Assembly (NCBI RefSeq): GCF_000758685.1
Contig: NZ_CP009286.1
Coordinates: 3,998,501 to 4,062,500, forward strand
Direction of reading: 5' to 3'
Length of the DNA: 64,000 nt
From: Paenibacillus stellifer
Lineage (GTDB): Bacteria > Bacillota > Bacilli > Paenibacillales > Paenibacillaceae
Every line of letters begins with the position of its first letter. Position 1 is the stretch's first letter. The position numbers and the translations under genes were made by a program. Shown piece after piece: positions 1 to 11,009 of this stretch. The notes under the pieces are model-generated. The model worked only from the letters and a program-made list of their open reading frames with translations, searched no databases and was not told the origin of the DNA.

Positions 1-405
1 ATTCATATAAAAATATTCTGTTGTCCCTGCCTCCATTATTGAAAAAGGAGAAAGTACTAAGAGAAACCATCGTTTTTGGTGCTGCCGCATTTGTGCATTC
101 AATATTTTTTGGGTCTCTTTGTCCTTTTAGAAAGCAGTCCCTATCATTATGGCAGTGCCGTAGCTGGAATCTTTGGTTTCTTAGGTGTAGCAGGTGCAAT
201 AGCGGCCGGATTTGCAGGGAAACTTGCTGACAGCAGCAAGGTGAGCTCATGGAACCTGCTTGCTCTGGCTATCATGTTCATCTCTTTTATTATCTTAGGC
301 ATAGGCTGGTCAAGTCTCATCATTATTATCTTCATTACCTTTACTCTGGATGTTGGTTCAAGAATGAATATGTCTCTAAATCAGGGACGGATTTATAAGC
401 TAGAT
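1..405 (+). pseudogene. MFS transporter remnant (3' part, frameshifted)
   Basis: This is a decayed fragment of a major facilitator superfamily efflux permease. The translated pieces show hydrophobic helices around a GIFGFLGVAGAIAAGFAGKLAD stretch typical of the cytoplasmic loop region in the C-terminal half of MFS drug transporters, followed by another pair of membrane helices and an NMSLNQGRIY motif. The first piece (near 21-115) and the second (from about 112) are in different frames, so there is at least one frameshift. The fragment stops abruptly at about 405, where a transporter would continue for three or four more helices, and then runs in frame into an unrelated ferredoxin-like sequence. 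The gene start lies beyond the left edge. I infer that it is non-functional. Confidence 0.7.
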
Positions 406-420
406 CTCCAGAATCACAGG

Positions 421-786
421 TGTCAGCCGGAATCCCCAATTCATCAAGTAAAGGAATGTCTGAAATGCGGCTTATGCGTAAAGGAGTGCCCTGTTTATGT
501 ATTAGAACTTAAAGAAAATGGCCCTGAAGAAGTTGCTGCTGAAGACTGCATTGCCTGCGGCCATTGTGTAGCGATATGTCCAAGGGAAGCCATTGATAAT
601 ATGAGAACACCTTTATCCAATCAAATCAGCTCAAAAACATATCCAAAACTAAATCCGGAGGAGGCGGAAAACTTTCTTCGTTCAAGACGCTCCGTTCGCT
701 CCTATAAAAAAACGCCTGTCCCCAGAGAAAAATTAACAGAACTTGTCCGTATTGCGCATTTTGCTCCCAGCGGACATAATCTTCAG
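421..786 (+). pseudogene. Ferredoxin-nitroreductase fusion protein remnant
   Basis: This fragment belongs to the nitroreductase family members that carry an N-terminal two-cluster ferredoxin domain. Two 4Fe-4S motifs are visible (CLKCGLCVKECP and CIACGHCVAICP), then a linker and the beginning of the flavin-binding nitroreductase domain (FLRSRRSVRSYKKTPVPREKL, ending near FAPSGHN). The rest of that domain (about 150 residues) is missing, and an unrelated short tail runs to a stop at 915. The N-terminal start is also lost, because the frame continues directly from the upstream MFS fragment. Both ends are therefore truncated, and I call it a pseudogene left by deletions. Confidence 0.7.
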
Positions 787-880
787 AACTGCTTGATCAA
801 GCGGTTTCCCTTGTCATCGATGAATTTGAAACAACTCACTAACATAACCCAACAACCTACTAACATAAACAAAGACAAGC

Positions 881-907
881 AAAAAACCCTTGGCAAGCCA
901 AGGGTTT
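881..907 (-). terminator. Rho-independent terminator after the tRNA pair
   Basis: Read on the minus strand, an AACCCTTGG / CCAAGGGTT stem with a 4-base loop is followed by a run of T. It lies directly 3' of the tRNA-Ile2 gene and probably ends the tRNA transcript. Confidence 0.85.
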
Positions 908-915
908 CAGGGTAG

Positions 916-989
916 TGGGCCCTACAGGACTCGAACCTGTGACCAATCGGTTATGAGCCGACCGCTCTAACCAACTGAGCTAAGGGCCC
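916..989 (-). tRNA. tRNA with CAT anticodon, probably tRNA-Ile2 (lysidine-modified)
   Basis: A 74-nt cloverleaf folds on the minus strand: a 7-bp acceptor stem (GGGCCCT/AGGGCCC), a D arm with AGTTGGTTA, anticodon stem GTCGG/CCGAT enclosing loop CTCATAA, and a standard T arm with TTCGAGT. The anticodon is CAT. The acceptor has C4-G69 and C5-G68, which in E. coli tRNA-Ile2 are recognised by the lysidine synthetase TilS, so I favour the isoleucine AUA decoder over elongator methionine. The CCA end is not encoded. It is preceded by the initiator tRNA 52 nt upstream and shares its terminator. Confidence 0.88.
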
Positions 990-1041
990 TGATTAATGTC
1001 TCCGTATGAATGATGACGGGTACTGCCTATGTGAAGCATTA

Positions 1042-1115
<74 letters not shown>

Positions 1116-1190
1116 TCAGTGATCAACATTCAAACAGCGACAATAATTAATATACAGGATAGCAGGGCCATTAGTCAAGTGTTAAATGGA

Positions 1191-1355
1191 TTATGGAAGA
1201 AATCGAACTCCGTACTTACCTTTGCGGGAGCGGTAGATCTCTACATAGCTGGGATCATGGTAGCCGTAAATCCAGCCATCCTGCTCCAGCCGTTTGGCCA
1301 GGCATCCGGCCTGAAACCGGGTCCGGAAGAGCTTGGCGAAGTAAATCCAGTTCAT
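1191..1355 (-). CDS. Small hypothetical protein, 54 aa
   Basis: I do not recognise a family with certainty. The start at 1355 is chosen because an AAAGGAG site sits 8 nt before its ATG; the longer open frame upstream has no comparable site. The product is basic and aromatic (MNWIYFAKLF..., ...DGWIYGYHDPSYVEIYRSRKGKYGV), without a signal peptide or clear membrane span. The spacing of aromatic and charged residues suggests a compact beta-rich fold that handles a ligand or nucleic acid, but this is a guess. It lies about 160 nt downstream of pyrE, separated by a hairpin, and upstream of the tRNA genes, so it may be cotranscribed with the end of the pyr operon or expressed alone. Confidence 0.7.
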   Translation of the reverse strand: MNWIYFAKLFRTRFQAGCLAKRLEQDGWIYGYHDPSYVEIYRSRKGKYGVRFLP

Positions 1356-1445
1356 CAGGATGTCTCCTTTATGAAAGGTCTCGACTGCTGCAGGTATAGG
1401 ATGCCCCTGAATCACGTCTTTATGCAAAAGCGCAATACACAGCAC

Positions 1446-1478
1446 CAACAGCCCACGCCGAGAGGCGATGGGCTGTTG
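1446..1478 (-). terminator. Hairpin downstream of pyrE
   Basis: A perfect 10-bp inverted repeat (CAACAGCCCA / TGGGCTGTTG) encloses a further small GCC..GGC stem. It lies 36 nt past the pyrE stop and has no T run on either side, so it may be a weak terminator or an mRNA 3'-end stabiliser for the pyr operon. Confidence 0.45.
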
Positions 1479-1513
1479 CTTTGAAGCAGGATAGACTGGA
1501 ATGATGTAATGGT

Positions 1514-2155
1514 TTAGACGCCGAACGAAGACGGATCTTTTCTCCACGACTGGAGCAGTTCCACGTCGGTGGAGGCGATTTTTCCCTGGCCCAGCGCAAC
1601 GTCGATCAGGGTACCATAGTCGGACAAGCTCTGCAGCGGAATGCCTGCTTCCTGGAACGCCTTCTCCGCCCGGTCCAACTGGTAGCTGAAGATGGCGAGA
1701 ACAGCGACCGGATCGGCTCCGGCTTCCTTGACGGCTTCCGCAGCCTTCAGCGAACTGCCGCCTGTCGAAATCAGATCCTCGATCACGACAACTTTCTGTC
1801 CCGGAGAGATGATGCCTTCGATCTGGTTCTGCTTGCCATGTCCCTTTGCTTTATCGCGGATATAGGCCATCGGCAGGTTCAGCTTATCCGCCACCCAGGC
1901 GGCATGCGGTATGCCCGCTGTCGCCGTTCCGGCGATCACCTCGGTGCCGGGATATTGCGTGGCGATCAGCTCTGCGAATGCGTCGGCGATGTAGCTCCGG
2001 ATTTCAGGGTAGGAGAGCGTAAGGCGGTTATCGCAGTAAATGGGAGACTTGATGCCGGATGTCCAGGTAAAAGGCTGCTGCGGACGCAGCGCCACCGCTT
2101 CAATTTTCAGCAGATAGGATGCAATTTGTTCGCTTCGGTTCAATAATGGGCTCAT
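1514..2155 (-). CDS. pyrE: Orotate phosphoribosyltransferase
   Basis: This cytosolic enzyme joins orotate to PRPP to form orotidine 5'-phosphate, the fifth step of de novo pyrimidine synthesis. The 213-aa product has the type I phosphoribosyltransferase core, with the PRPP-binding loop [14 protein letters not shown] near residues 122-135 and the flexible-loop region rich in K, G and H around 102-110 (DKAKGHGK). Length matches the family. The start codon overlaps the pyrF stop as ATGA, so the two are translationally coupled. It is the last recognisable gene of the operon. Confidence 0.97.
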   Translation of the reverse strand: MSPLLNRSEQIASYLLKIEAVALRPQQPFTWTSGIKSPIYCDNRLTLSYPEIRSYIADAFAELIATQYPGTEVIAGTATAGIPHAAWVADKLNLPMAYIRDKAKGHGKQNQIEGIISPGQKVVVIEDLISTGGSSLKAAEAVKEAGADPVAVLAIFSYQLDRAEKAFQEAGIPLQSLSDYGTLIDVALGQGKIASTDVELLQSWRKDPSSFGV

Positions 2156-2952
2156 GCTTGGATCATCTCCTTAATAATGTTCTCCGCGGCTTGGCGCGGA
2201 TCAGGTGCAGCGGTAATCGGCCGGCCAATGACGAGAAAATGGCTGCCTTGCCGGATGGCCTGTCCCGGCGTCATAACCCGGCTCTGGTCATCAAGCGACG
2301 AGCCGGAAGGGCGAATGCCCGGTGTAACGGTGCGGAAGCCGCTGCCGCACGCGGCAGATATGGCCGCAGCCTCCTGCGGCGAAGCCACCACGCCGTCCAG
2401 CCCCGCTGCAGCGGCCAGCTGCGCGTAGCGCACTACGGTATCCGGCACTTCGCCCGGGATGCCGATCTCGCCGTTCATCACGGACTGGCTGGTGCTCGTC
2501 AGTTGGGTCACGGCGATGACCAGCGGCCGCTTCAGCGCCGGGTTCTGCGCGATGGCGAGCTCAACGCCCTCCAGAGCCGCCTTCATCATGGCTGAGCCAC
2601 CGGCTGCATGGACATTGAACATGTCGACGCCGAGCGCCGTCACACTCTGCGCTCCGCCCTTGACGGTGTTCGGAATATCATGCATTTTCACATCCAGGAA
2701 GACGGAATAGCCGTTATCCTTCAGTTCGCGTACGAAATCCGGTCCAGCCGCATAGAACAGCTGCATGCCAACCTTCATGTAGCATGGAATGCCTCTCAGC
2801 TTCCCGATCATCTCCCGCGCCTGCGACGCATCCGGGTAATCCAGCGGAATCATCAGCCGGCCGGCCATCTCCTCCCACTGCGTGTCCTTAGCACTGCTCC
2901 GTTCGTGCGCCGGGGCGCTTGAAGCGGTATCCTTCTCTCCGGTCATCTCCAT
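2152..2952 (-). CDS. pyrF: Orotidine 5'-phosphate decarboxylase
   Basis: This enzyme decarboxylates OMP to UMP, the final step of the pathway. The 266-aa frame contains the catalytic Asp-Lys-Asp signature [12 protein letters not shown] (around residues 86-96) and the phosphate-binding TPGIRPSG segment near the C-terminus. The N-terminus has about 30 extra polar residues before the usual beginning ([10 protein letters not shown]). An AAAGGAG site 7 nt before the ATG at 2952 supports the long form, although an internal ATG at residue 29 is possible. pyrF follows carB by about 120 nt and overlaps pyrE by four bases. Confidence 0.96.
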   Translation of the reverse strand: MEMTGEKDTASSAPAHERSSAKDTQWEEMAGRLMIPLDYPDASQAREMIGKLRGIPCYMKVGMQLFYAAGPDFVRELKDNGYSVFLDVKMHDIPNTVKGGAQSVTALGVDMFNVHAAGGSAMMKAALEGVELAIAQNPALKRPLVIAVTQLTSTSQSVMNGEIGIPGEVPDTVVRYAQLAAAAGLDGVVASPQEAAAISAACGSGFRTVTPGIRPSGSSLDDQSRVMTPGQAIRQGSHFLVIGRPITAAPDPRQAAENIIKEMIQA

Positions 2953-3075
2953 GCTCCTTTACTGATAACATTACGTGCACCCGCAAAAGGTCCGGGCACA
3001 GCGGAACGGTCTGCGATGCCCGCAAACCGTCCCTGTTGATCGGTGTATGATTATCAAGTTTCCGTTACAAGCGGC

Positions 3076-6000
3076 TTATTGCCCAACGAAAGCCGGCATC
3101 GATTGCGAGGAGAAGTTGATCGTCTCCAGCATGCGCAGCAGCGCCGTTACGGTATCGAGCGATGTCATGCAGACGATGCCGTTCTCTACCGCCTCGCGGC
3201 GGATGCGGAACCCGTCACGCTCCGGCGTCTTGCCCTTGGTCAGCGTGTTGAAGACAAAGTTCGCCTGGCCGCCGCGGATGAGATCGATGATCGTCGGCTC
3301 GCCTTCGCCGATCTTGTTGACGTTCATCACGTTCAGGCCAGCCTGCTCCAGCGCCAGCGCCGTGCCGCCGGTAGCGATGATTTTGTAGCCCAGACGGTGG
3401 AAGCCCTTCATCAGATCTACGGCAACTTCCTTGTCTTTGTCGGCGACAGTAACGATGATCGAGCCCGTTGTCGGGATCTTCATGCCCGCCCCGATGAGGC
3501 CCTTATACAGTGCCTTGGCATACAGTCTATCGCGTCCCATAACCTCGCCGGTCGATTTCATTTCCGGTCCGAGCGTCGGTTCTACTCTGCGCAGCTTCGC
3601 GAAGGAGAATACCGGCACCTTGACGGATACGTAGTCGCTCTCCGGCCACAGTCCTTCCGAATAACCCTCGTCCTTCAGCTTGCCGCCAAGAATAACCTGG
3701 GTCGCCAGGTGGGCCATCGGGATGCCCGTTACCTTGCTCAGGAACGGTACGGTGCGCGAGGAGCGCGGATTAACTTCGATGACATACACTTCGCCTTTGT
3801 AGATGACGAACTGGATATTCACAAGCCCGATCGTCTTAAGCTCCTTCGCGATCTTCACGGTGATGTCTACAATCTTGCGTTGAAGTCCAACCTCCAGATG
3901 CTGCGGAGGATATACAGCGATGGAGTCGCCCGAGTGGACGCCCGCGCGTTCCACATGCTCCATAATGCCCGGAATGACTACGGTCTCGCCGTCGCAGATT
4001 GCGTCGACTTCGACTTCCTTGCCCAGCATGTAGCGGTCGATCAGAACCGGATGCTCCGGATTAACCTTGACCGCTTCTTTCATGTAGCTCAGTAGTTCAG
4101 TGTCGGAGTAGACGATCTCCATCGCCCGACCGCCGAGCACGTACGAAGGACGTACCAGCACCGGATAACCGAGCGACTGGGCTGTGCCTACCGCTTCGTC
4201 CACTGTCGTTACCGTGCTGCCTTTCGGCTGGGCGATATGAAGGCGGGACAGCAGCGCTTCGAACCGCTTGCGGTCTTCCGCTTCGTCGATGCTCTCCAGG
4301 CTTGTGCCGAGAATCTTCACACCGGCTGCGCTGAGCGGAGCCGCGAGATTGATCGCTGTCTGTCCGCCGAACTGAACGATAACGCCGATTGGCTTCTCCT
4401 GCTCGATGACGTTCATGACATCCTCGAAGAAGAGCGGCTCGAAATACAGGCGGTCGGAAGTGTTGAAGTCCGTCGATACGGTCTCCGGGTTATTGTTGAT
4501 GATAACCGCTTCGTAGCCCGCTTTCTGGATCGCCCAGACCGCATGTACGGTGGAGTAGTCGAACTCGATGCCCTGGCCGATACGGATCGGGCCGGAGCCG
4601 AGTACAATTACCTTTTGCTTGTCTGAAGCCAGCACTTCGTTCTCGGTTTCGTAGGTCGAGTAGTAATAAGGCGTCGTAGCTTCAAATTCGGCTGCGCAGG
4701 TGTCTACCATCTTGTAGACTGGCTTCAGCCCCTGGCCAAGGCGGAATTCACGCACTTCGGCTTCCTTCGTCTGACTGCCTCCCGGCTGGCCTTCCGCCCG
4801 CAGTTCAGCGATCGCGCGGTCTGTGAAGCCGCGGCGCTTCGCCTGATACAGCGTCTCCGGCGTCAGGCTTTCTTCTTCGCGGATGCGGTCCTCGAAGGCG
4901 ATAATGCCTTCGATTTTGTCCAGGAACCACCAGTCGACCTGGGTGATATCCTGAATTTCCTGCAGCTGGTAGCCGCGGCGGAACGCTTCGGCGATCAGGA
5001 ACAGACGCTCGTCGTCCGGCTTCGCCAGACGGGTCTTCAGCACCTCGTCCTCCAGCAACTCGGCGCCCGGCAGCTTGAAACGGTGAACGCCGATTTCGAG
5101 CGAACGGATCGCCTTGTGGATCGATTCCTCGAATGTGCGACCGATCGCCATAACCTCGCCGGTCGCTTTCATCTGTGTGCCAAGCTTGCGGTTGGCGTAG
5201 ATGAACTTGTCGAACGGCCAGCGCGGAATTTTGCTGACGATATAATCCAGCGTTGGCTCAAAGCAGGCATAGGTCTGACCCGTTACCGGGTTGACGATTT
5301 CATCCAGCGTGTAACCGAGCGCGATCTTGGCCGCCATCTTGGCGATCGGATAGCCGGTCGCTTTGGAAGCCAGCGCCGAAGAGCGGCTGACACGGGGATT
5401 TACTTCGATAACATAGTATTGGTAACTCTGCGGATCGAGCGCGAACTGCACATTGCAGCCGCCTTCGATGTTCAGAGCGCGGATGATCTTCAGGGAAGCG
5501 CTGCGCAGCATCTGATACTCGCGGTCGGACAGCGTCTGGCTCGGAGCCACGACGATACTATCGCCCGTATGCACACCGACCGGATCGAAGTTCTCCATGT
5601 TGCAGACCACGATGCAGTTATCGTTCGCATCACGCATGACTTCATATTCGACTTCTTTCATGCCGGCGATGCTCTTCTCGATCAGACACTGGCCGATCGG
5701 GCTGTAGCGAATACCGGCTTTAACCGTCTCGCGCAGCTCGTCTTCGTCCGCACAAATGCCGCCGCCTGTTCCGCCCAGCGTGTAGGCCGGACGTACAATA
5801 ACCGGGTAGCCGATTTCTCCGGCGAAGTCCAGCGCTTCTTCCAGCGTCGTCACAATCGTGCTCTCCGGCACCGGCTGCTCCAGCTCACGCATCAGTTCGC
5901 GGAACAGGTCGCGGTCCTCGGCCTTCTCGATGGAATGAAGCTGGGTGCCCAGCAGCTTGACATTCTCCTGCTCCAGCACGCCGGCGCGCGCCAGCTCAAC

Positions 6001-6297
6001 GGCCATGTTGAGGCCTGTCTGTCCCCCGAGGGTCGGCAGCAGTCCATCCGGACGCTCCTGGCGGATGATGCCGGTCACAAAGTCGAGCGTGATCGGCTCG
6101 ATGTAGACTTTGTCCGCCATGTTGGTGTCGGTCATGATGGTCGCAGGGTTGCTGTTAATCAGGATAACCTCTACGCCTTCTTCCTTCAGCGCCTGGCAGG
6201 CCTGAGTTCCGGCGTAGTCGAATTCGGCCGCCTGGCCGATAACGATCGGACCAGAGCCGATCACGAGAATTTTCTTAAGCTTATCGTTCTTAGGCAT
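3076..6297 (-). CDS. carB: Carbamoyl-phosphate synthase large subunit
   Basis: The synthetase subunit makes carbamoyl phosphate from ammonia (delivered by CarA), bicarbonate and two ATP. At 1073 aa it is full length, with two homologous ATP-grasp halves. Each begins with an [13 protein letters not shown] or [13 protein letters not shown] nucleotide-binding loop, and they carry GGTGGGI and GGRAMEI lid motifs respectively. The C-terminal region (about 930-1073) is the allosteric MGS-like domain. The ribosome site AAAGGAG lies inside the last codons of carA, and the start is 5 nt from the carA stop, so the subunits are coupled. Its position in the PyrR-controlled operon points to the pyrimidine-dedicated enzyme; whether a separate arginine isoform exists cannot be seen here. 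Confidence 0.98.
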   Translation of the reverse strand: MPKNDKLKKILVIGSGPIVIGQAAEFDYAGTQACQALKEEGVEVILINSNPATIMTDTNMADKVYIEPITLDFVTGIIRQERPDGLLPTLGGQTGLNMAVELARAGVLEQENVKLLGTQLHSIEKAEDRDLFRELMRELEQPVPESTIVTTLEEALDFAGEIGYPVIVRPAYTLGGTGGGICADEDELRETVKAGIRYSPIGQCLIEKSIAGMKEVEYEVMRDANDNCIVVCNMENFDPVGVHTGDSIVVAPSQTLSDREYQMLRSASLKIIRALNIEGGCNVQFALDPQSYQYYVIEVNPRVSRSSALASKATGYPIAKMAAKIALGYTLDEIVNPVTGQTYACFEPTLDYIVSKIPRWPFDKFIYANRKLGTQMKATGEVMAIGRTFEESIHKAIRSLEIGVHRFKLPGAELLEDEVLKTRLAKPDDERLFLIAEAFRRGYQLQEIQDITQVDWWFLDKIEGIIAFEDRIREEESLTPETLYQAKRRGFTDRAIAELRAEGQPGGSQTKEAEVREFRLGQGLKPVYKMVDTCAAEFEATTPYYYSTYETENEVLASDKQKVIVLGSGPIRIGQGIEFDYSTVHAVWAIQKAGYEAVIINNNPETVSTDFNTSDRLYFEPLFFEDVMNVIEQEKPIGVIVQFGGQTAINLAAPLSAAGVKILGTSLESIDEAEDRKRFEALLSRLHIAQPKGSTVTTVDEAVGTAQSLGYPVLVRPSYVLGGRAMEIVYSDTELLSYMKEAVKVNPEHPVLIDRYMLGKEVEVDAICDGETVVIPGIMEHVERAGVHSGDSIAVYPPQHLEVGLQRKIVDITVKIAKELKTIGLVNIQFVIYKGEVYVIEVNPRSSRTVPFLSKVTGIPMAHLATQVILGGKLKDEGYSEGLWPESDYVSVKVPVFSFAKLRRVEPTLGPEMKSTGEVMGRDRLYAKALYKGLIGAGMKIPTTGSIIVTVADKDKEVAVDLMKGFHRLGYKIIATGGTALALEQAGLNVMNVNKIGEGEPTIIDLIRGGQANFVFNTLTKGKTPERDGFRIRREAVENGIVCMTSLDTVTALLRMLETINFSSQSMPAFVGQ

Positions 6298-6301
6298 TCG
6301 A

Positions 6302-7480
6302 TTAATAGGCTCCTTTCACGGCTTCAAGCTGCGGTTTCGTTGTAGGGGCCGAGTTCCGGGCATCCGCCGCAAGCTGCGCCTGACGGGACACGGCTGGAGT
6401 GTTCTTTTTGTGCTGTGCAATCATTTCTAGGAACCGGTCGAACAGATAGCCGCTGTCATGCGGTCCAGGCGCTGCTTCTGGATGATACTGCACCGAGAAG
6501 GCAGGGAACCGCTTGTGCTTCAGACCTTCGATCGTCTTGTCGTTGTTGTTGATATGTGTAATTTCAAGCTCAGTGCTCTTAACGGACTCTTCATTAACGG
6601 TGTAGCCATGGTTCTGGGATGTGATGTAGCAGCGTCCGCTTTCCAGCTCCTTCACGGGATGGTTGCCGCCGCGATGTCCGAATTTCAGCTTCTCGGTATC
6701 GGCGCCGCAAGCCAGGGCGAACAGCTGATGGCCCAGGCAGATGCCGAAGATCGGATAGTTGCCGAGCAGCTCGGCAATCGTCTTGGCGGCGTAAGGCACA
6801 TCTTTGGGGTCCCCGGGACCGTTCGACAGCAGAATGCCGTCCGGATTGATCCGGCGGATTTCGTCAGCCGTTACATTGTGGGGAACCACGATCACGTCGC
6901 AGCCGCGGTTATTGAGCTCGCGCAGAATTCCTGTCTTGGCGCCGTAGTCGACCAGCACGATCTTTTCCTTCGTGCCCGGGCTGCTGTAGGCGCTCGCCGT
7001 CGAAGTGCGGGCCACCTGGTTGCGAAGCTCGGCAATCGTCGTATCGTTCATCATTTCCATAAGCTCTTGAACCGGCTTGTTCGAAGTGGTGATGATCGCT
7101 TTCATCGTGCCGTAATGGCGGATGATCCGGGTCAGCATCCGGGTGTCAATATCGCTGATGCCCGGAATGCCATACTCTTTCAGCAGATCGTCGACGCTGT
7201 ATTCAGCACGCCAGTTGCTCGGCACACTCTCATGACGGCGCACAACGAAGCCGTGAACGAATGGGCGCACGGATTCGAAATCGTCACGCGTAATCCCATA
7301 GTTCCCGATCAGCGGATAGGTCATCGTCACGATCTGTCCGCAGTACGAAGGATCGGACAGCACCTCCTGGTAGCCTGTAATTCCTGTATTAAAAACGACC
7401 TCGCCGGTCTTCTCGCCCTCAGCGCCGAATGCGGTGCCGGTAAAAAGCGTTCCGTCCTGAAGCAGCAATCTAGCCTGCAT
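6302..7480 (-). CDS. carA: Carbamoyl-phosphate synthase small (glutaminase) subunit
   Basis: CarA hydrolyses glutamine and channels ammonia to CarB. The 392-aa protein has the CPSase small-chain N-domain (residues 1-150) and a class I glutamine amidotransferase domain. The nucleophile is Cys248 in FGICLGHQ, and the His-Glu pair is in QYHPEA (about 333 and 335). The LSNGPGDP oxyanion strand is also present. The final 25 residues are an unusual alanine/proline/threonine-rich tail. It lies 186 nt downstream of pyrC; that gap contains no second PyrR loop that I could see. Confidence 0.97.
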   Translation of the reverse strand: MQARLLLQDGTLFTGTAFGAEGEKTGEVVFNTGITGYQEVLSDPSYCGQIVTMTYPLIGNYGITRDDFESVRPFVHGFVVRRHESVPSNWRAEYSVDDLLKEYGIPGISDIDTRMLTRIIRHYGTMKAIITTSNKPVQELMEMMNDTTIAELRNQVARTSTASAYSSPGTKEKIVLVDYGAKTGILRELNNRGCDVIVVPHNVTADEIRRINPDGILLSNGPGDPKDVPYAAKTIAELLGNYPIFGICLGHQLFALACGADTEKLKFGHRGGNHPVKELESGRCYITSQNHGYTVNEESVKSTELEITHINNNDKTIEGLKHKRFPAFSVQYHPEAAPGPHDSGYLFDRFLEMIAQHKKNTPAVSRQAQLAADARNSAPTTKPQLEAVKGAY

Positions 7481-7665
7481 TCTTCATCCCACTCCTCTTC
7501 ATCAGTAATTATGGAAGCCCTCGAACTTGGCTCAGCAAATTGAGGCTCTTCCTCGATATTCCTTCATCCAGTGTGCCGGATAAGGCAGCATGAATGTATT
7601 TATCGCATAATGGGGCGCCCGGGGTTGTGCCCAGAGCATTCTCCTAAGCCATGCTTCAGTCCGGC

Positions 7666-8964
7666 TTAATCCTTAAGACCGGCTACAGCCTCTTCACTCC
7701 ATACGATCCGGCCTTCGTTCACGGTCATAACCGGCCAGCCCTTGAGCTTCCAGCCGGTGAACGGCGTGTTGCGCCCTTTGCTGGCGAAGCTCTCCGGATC
7801 GACTTCCTTTTCCGCATCCAGATCGATCAGTGTCAAGTCAGCAGGAGCACCCGGCTTCAACTCGCCGGCGTTCAGGGCGAATACCCGCGCCGGATCAGCC
7901 GTCATCCGCTGCACCAGCAGCGCCAGACTCATTTGGCCTGTTGCCACGAATTTCGTGTACATCAGCGGGAAGGCGGTCTCGAAGCCGACGATGCCGAACG
8001 GAGCGAGCTGCATGCCCTTGGCTTTCTCCTCGGCACTGTGCGGCGCATGGTCGGTGACGATCATATCGATCGTTCCGTCCAGAAGCGCCTCGATACACGC
8101 CTCCACATCGCGGCGGGAGCGCAGCGGCGGGTTCATTTTCCAGTTGGCGTCAAGACCCGGAATGTCCTCTTCCGACAGCAGGAGATGATGCGGGCATACC
8201 TCTGAGGTTACTTTGATGCCGATTTGCTTGGCCTGGCGGATCAGCCGGATCGATTGCTCGGTGCTCACATGGCAGACATGGTAATGCACGCCCGTCGCCT
8301 CGGCCAGCAAAATATCCCGTCCGACGTGAATGGCTTCCGATTCATTCGGAATGCCCTTGAGTCCGTGCTTGCGGGCGAAGCTGCCTTCGGCGACCGGCGC
8401 TCCAACCACCAGCGAGTTGTCCTCGCAGTGCGCGATAACCGGCATATTCATTCCGGCCGCAAGGGCCATGGCGTCCTTCATCGTCTGCGCAGTCTGTACG
8501 CCTACTCCGTCATCGGTAAAGCCGATTGCTCCGGCTGCTTTCAGCGCCGCGAAATCCGTCAGCTCCCCGCCCTTTTGTTCCTTCGTAATCGCGGCATAAG
8601 GCAGAACCTTGACCAGTCCGGCCTCGCGTGCCTTGTCTTTGATGAATGTGACGATTTCCGGAGAGTCCGTTACCGGTTTGGTGTTCGGCATGCAGGCGAT
8701 CGTCGTGTAGCCGCCCTTCGCCGCAGAGCGGCTGCCCGTCTCGATCGTCTCCTTATGCTCAAAGCCCGGCTCGCGAAGATGGACGTGCATATCGATCAGT
8801 CCAGGGATGAGCAGCTTGCCGCCCGCGTCAATCACTTCGCCGCCCTGTACCGCTTCGTTGTCATCCACAATGGAGGAGATGGTCCCGTTCTCGATCACGA
8901 CAGCCTTGCGCTCAAGGCCGCCCTCTGCATTCAACACGCTGGCATTTTTGATAATCACGTTCAT
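7666..8964 (-). CDS. pyrC: Dihydroorotase
   Basis: This zinc amidohydrolase cyclises carbamoyl aspartate to dihydroorotate. The 432-aa protein has the metal-binding DMHVHLREPG motif (His60, His62), a conserved KGGYTT region, histidines at IAHCEDN and HVSTE, and the catalytic aspartate in VTDHAPHS. This pattern is of the class I bacterial type, close to 430 residues. The ATG at 8964 follows an AAAGGAG. It is separated from pyrB by 100 nt. Confidence 0.97.
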   Translation of the reverse strand: MNVIIKNASVLNAEGGLERKAVVIENGTISSIVDDNEAVQGGEVIDAGGKLLIPGLIDMHVHLREPGFEHKETIETGSRSAAKGGYTTIACMPNTKPVTDSPEIVTFIKDKAREAGLVKVLPYAAITKEQKGGELTDFAALKAAGAIGFTDDGVGVQTAQTMKDAMALAAGMNMPVIAHCEDNSLVVGAPVAEGSFARKHGLKGIPNESEAIHVGRDILLAEATGVHYHVCHVSTEQSIRLIRQAKQIGIKVTSEVCPHHLLLSEEDIPGLDANWKMNPPLRSRRDVEACIEALLDGTIDMIVTDHAPHSAEEKAKGMQLAPFGIVGFETAFPLMYTKFVATGQMSLALLVQRMTADPARVFALNAGELKPGAPADLTLIDLDAEKEVDPESFASKGRNTPFTGWKLKGWPVMTVNEGRIVWSEEAVAGLKD

Positions 8965-9064
8965 GCTTCTCCTTTGTCGCCCGCGACGGATTCATCCGGG
9001 CTCTTTCGTTATTATATAATAAAAATTCATTTATGTGTATAATTATTAACCCTTATGAACTTCC

Positions 9065-9973
9065 CTACCGGATCGCCCGCTCGATAACCGCCATCCGTAC
9101 CGGAACGCCGTTGGACATCTGCGGGAAGATCAGCGATTTGGCGCTCTCGACGACTGCGTCGTCGATTTCCACGTTCCGGTTAACCGGAGCCGGGTGCATA
9201 ATCACCGTTCCGCTTCCGAGACGCGCTGCCCGTTCCTCCGTCAGTCCGAAATGCGTCCGGTAATCCTCAGCCGATTTGATCATACCGCCCGCGTGACGTT
9301 CCAACTGCACGCGAAGCATCATGACGACGTCCGCTTTCAGCGCCTCGTCCATCGTGACGTACGGCGCATGCTCCGCAAGCTCCGGCGCCTTCATGTTATC
9401 GGGCGCGCAGAATTGAACCTTGGCTCCCATCTCGGTCAGCCCCCACAGATTCGATCTCGCTACACGGCTATGCATAATGTCTCCGATAATGGAGACCGTC
9501 AGTCCCTTGATCTCGCCGAAGGTTTTGATCATGGTGAACATGTCCAGCAGCGCCTGTGTAGGATGCTCGTTGTTGCCGTCCCCCGCATTGATCAGCGGAA
9601 TGGATACCTTCTCGGAGAGCTGCTGCAGCACACCGGTCGGTTTGAGGCGGACGACGCCGGCATCGATGCCCATCGATTCCAGGGTGCGGACTGTGTCGTA
9701 GATCGATTCGCCCTTCTCGACGCTTGAGGCGGCCGCCGCGAAGTTCAATACCTGGGCGCCCAGGCGCTTCTCTGCCATCTCGAACGAGAACCGGGTTCTC
9801 GTGCTGTTCTCAAAGAACATGTTGGATACAAATTTCGAGGCCAGTACCGGATTCAATTTCTCCGTCTGCTTGTCCCAGTAGGATGCCCTGTCCAAAATCG
9901 CCGTTATCTCGCTCCGGTCCAAGCCCTTCAGACCCAGCAGACTGCGCTCCTTCACTGTAGTCGCTGTCATCAT
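9065..9973 (-). CDS. pyrB: Aspartate carbamoyltransferase catalytic subunit
   Basis: PyrB condenses carbamoyl phosphate with aspartate, the committed step of the pathway. The 302-aa product carries the carbamoyl-phosphate loop FENSTRTR (about 55-61), the HPTQALLD motif and the C-terminal MHPAPVNR segment. I chose the ATG at 9973, one base before the pyrR stop, because a GGGAGG site sits 9 nt upstream; the longer open frame would overlap pyrR deeply. No regulatory pyrI is present, as in other Bacillota. In B. subtilis pyrP sits between pyrR and pyrB, but here the two are adjacent. Confidence 0.97.
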   Translation of the reverse strand: MMTATTVKERSLLGLKGLDRSEITAILDRASYWDKQTEKLNPVLASKFVSNMFFENSTRTRFSFEMAEKRLGAQVLNFAAAASSVEKGESIYDTVRTLESMGIDAGVVRLKPTGVLQQLSEKVSIPLINAGDGNNEHPTQALLDMFTMIKTFGEIKGLTVSIIGDIMHSRVARSNLWGLTEMGAKVQFCAPDNMKAPELAEHAPYVTMDEALKADVVMMLRVQLERHAGGMIKSAEDYRTHFGLTEERAARLGSGTVIMHPAPVNRNVEIDDAVVESAKSLIFPQMSNGVPVRMAVIERAIR

Positions 9974-9974
9974 G

Positions 9975-10782
<808 letters not shown>

Positions 10783-10788
10783 GTTACG

Positions 10789-10817
10789 ATTATGACAGAG
10801 CGAACGGGACATGTCAA
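10789..10817 (-). promoter_or_regulatory. Sigma-A promoter of the pyr operon
   Basis: On the minus strand TTGACA (10812-10817) is separated by exactly 17 nt from CATAAT (10789-10794). The predicted start is near 10782, about 25 nt upstream of the PyrR loop. Confidence 0.85.
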
Positions 10818-10955
10818 CTATTACCCTCGAATATGTTCAAAATTAGGTTAACCCACTAGGAATTTTACATGCATGCCGTTTTCATATTGAGATATTTACC
10901 CGCAGGTCCAAAATATACCTGGAGATTATCATTAATTGGGAAGAAGTTTTGTGGG

Positions 10956-10994
10956 GAAAAAGAAAAGCGCCCAAGTCCAAAGGACTTAAGGCGC
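10956..10994 (-). terminator. Terminator after dapL
   Basis: The minus strand shows a GGCGCCTTAAGTCC / GGACTTGGGCGC stem with a 3-base loop, then TTTTCTTTTT. It begins 16 nt past the dapL stop and insulates dapL from the pyr promoter. Confidence 0.88.
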
Positions 10995-11009
10995 CTTGTC
11001 ATATTAATC

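Noticed and set aside
5083..6345. A 420-codon open frame on the plus strand, with others across carB and ahcY
   Set aside because: These are antisense shadows of carB, ahcY and other long genes; they lack ribosome sites and protein-like composition.
7481..7665. A second PyrR attenuator between pyrC and carA
   Set aside because: I looked for the AGTCC..GAGGCT loop on the minus strand here and in the pyrC-pyrB gap. Only a partial GAGG-type match was seen, without a terminator hairpin and T run.
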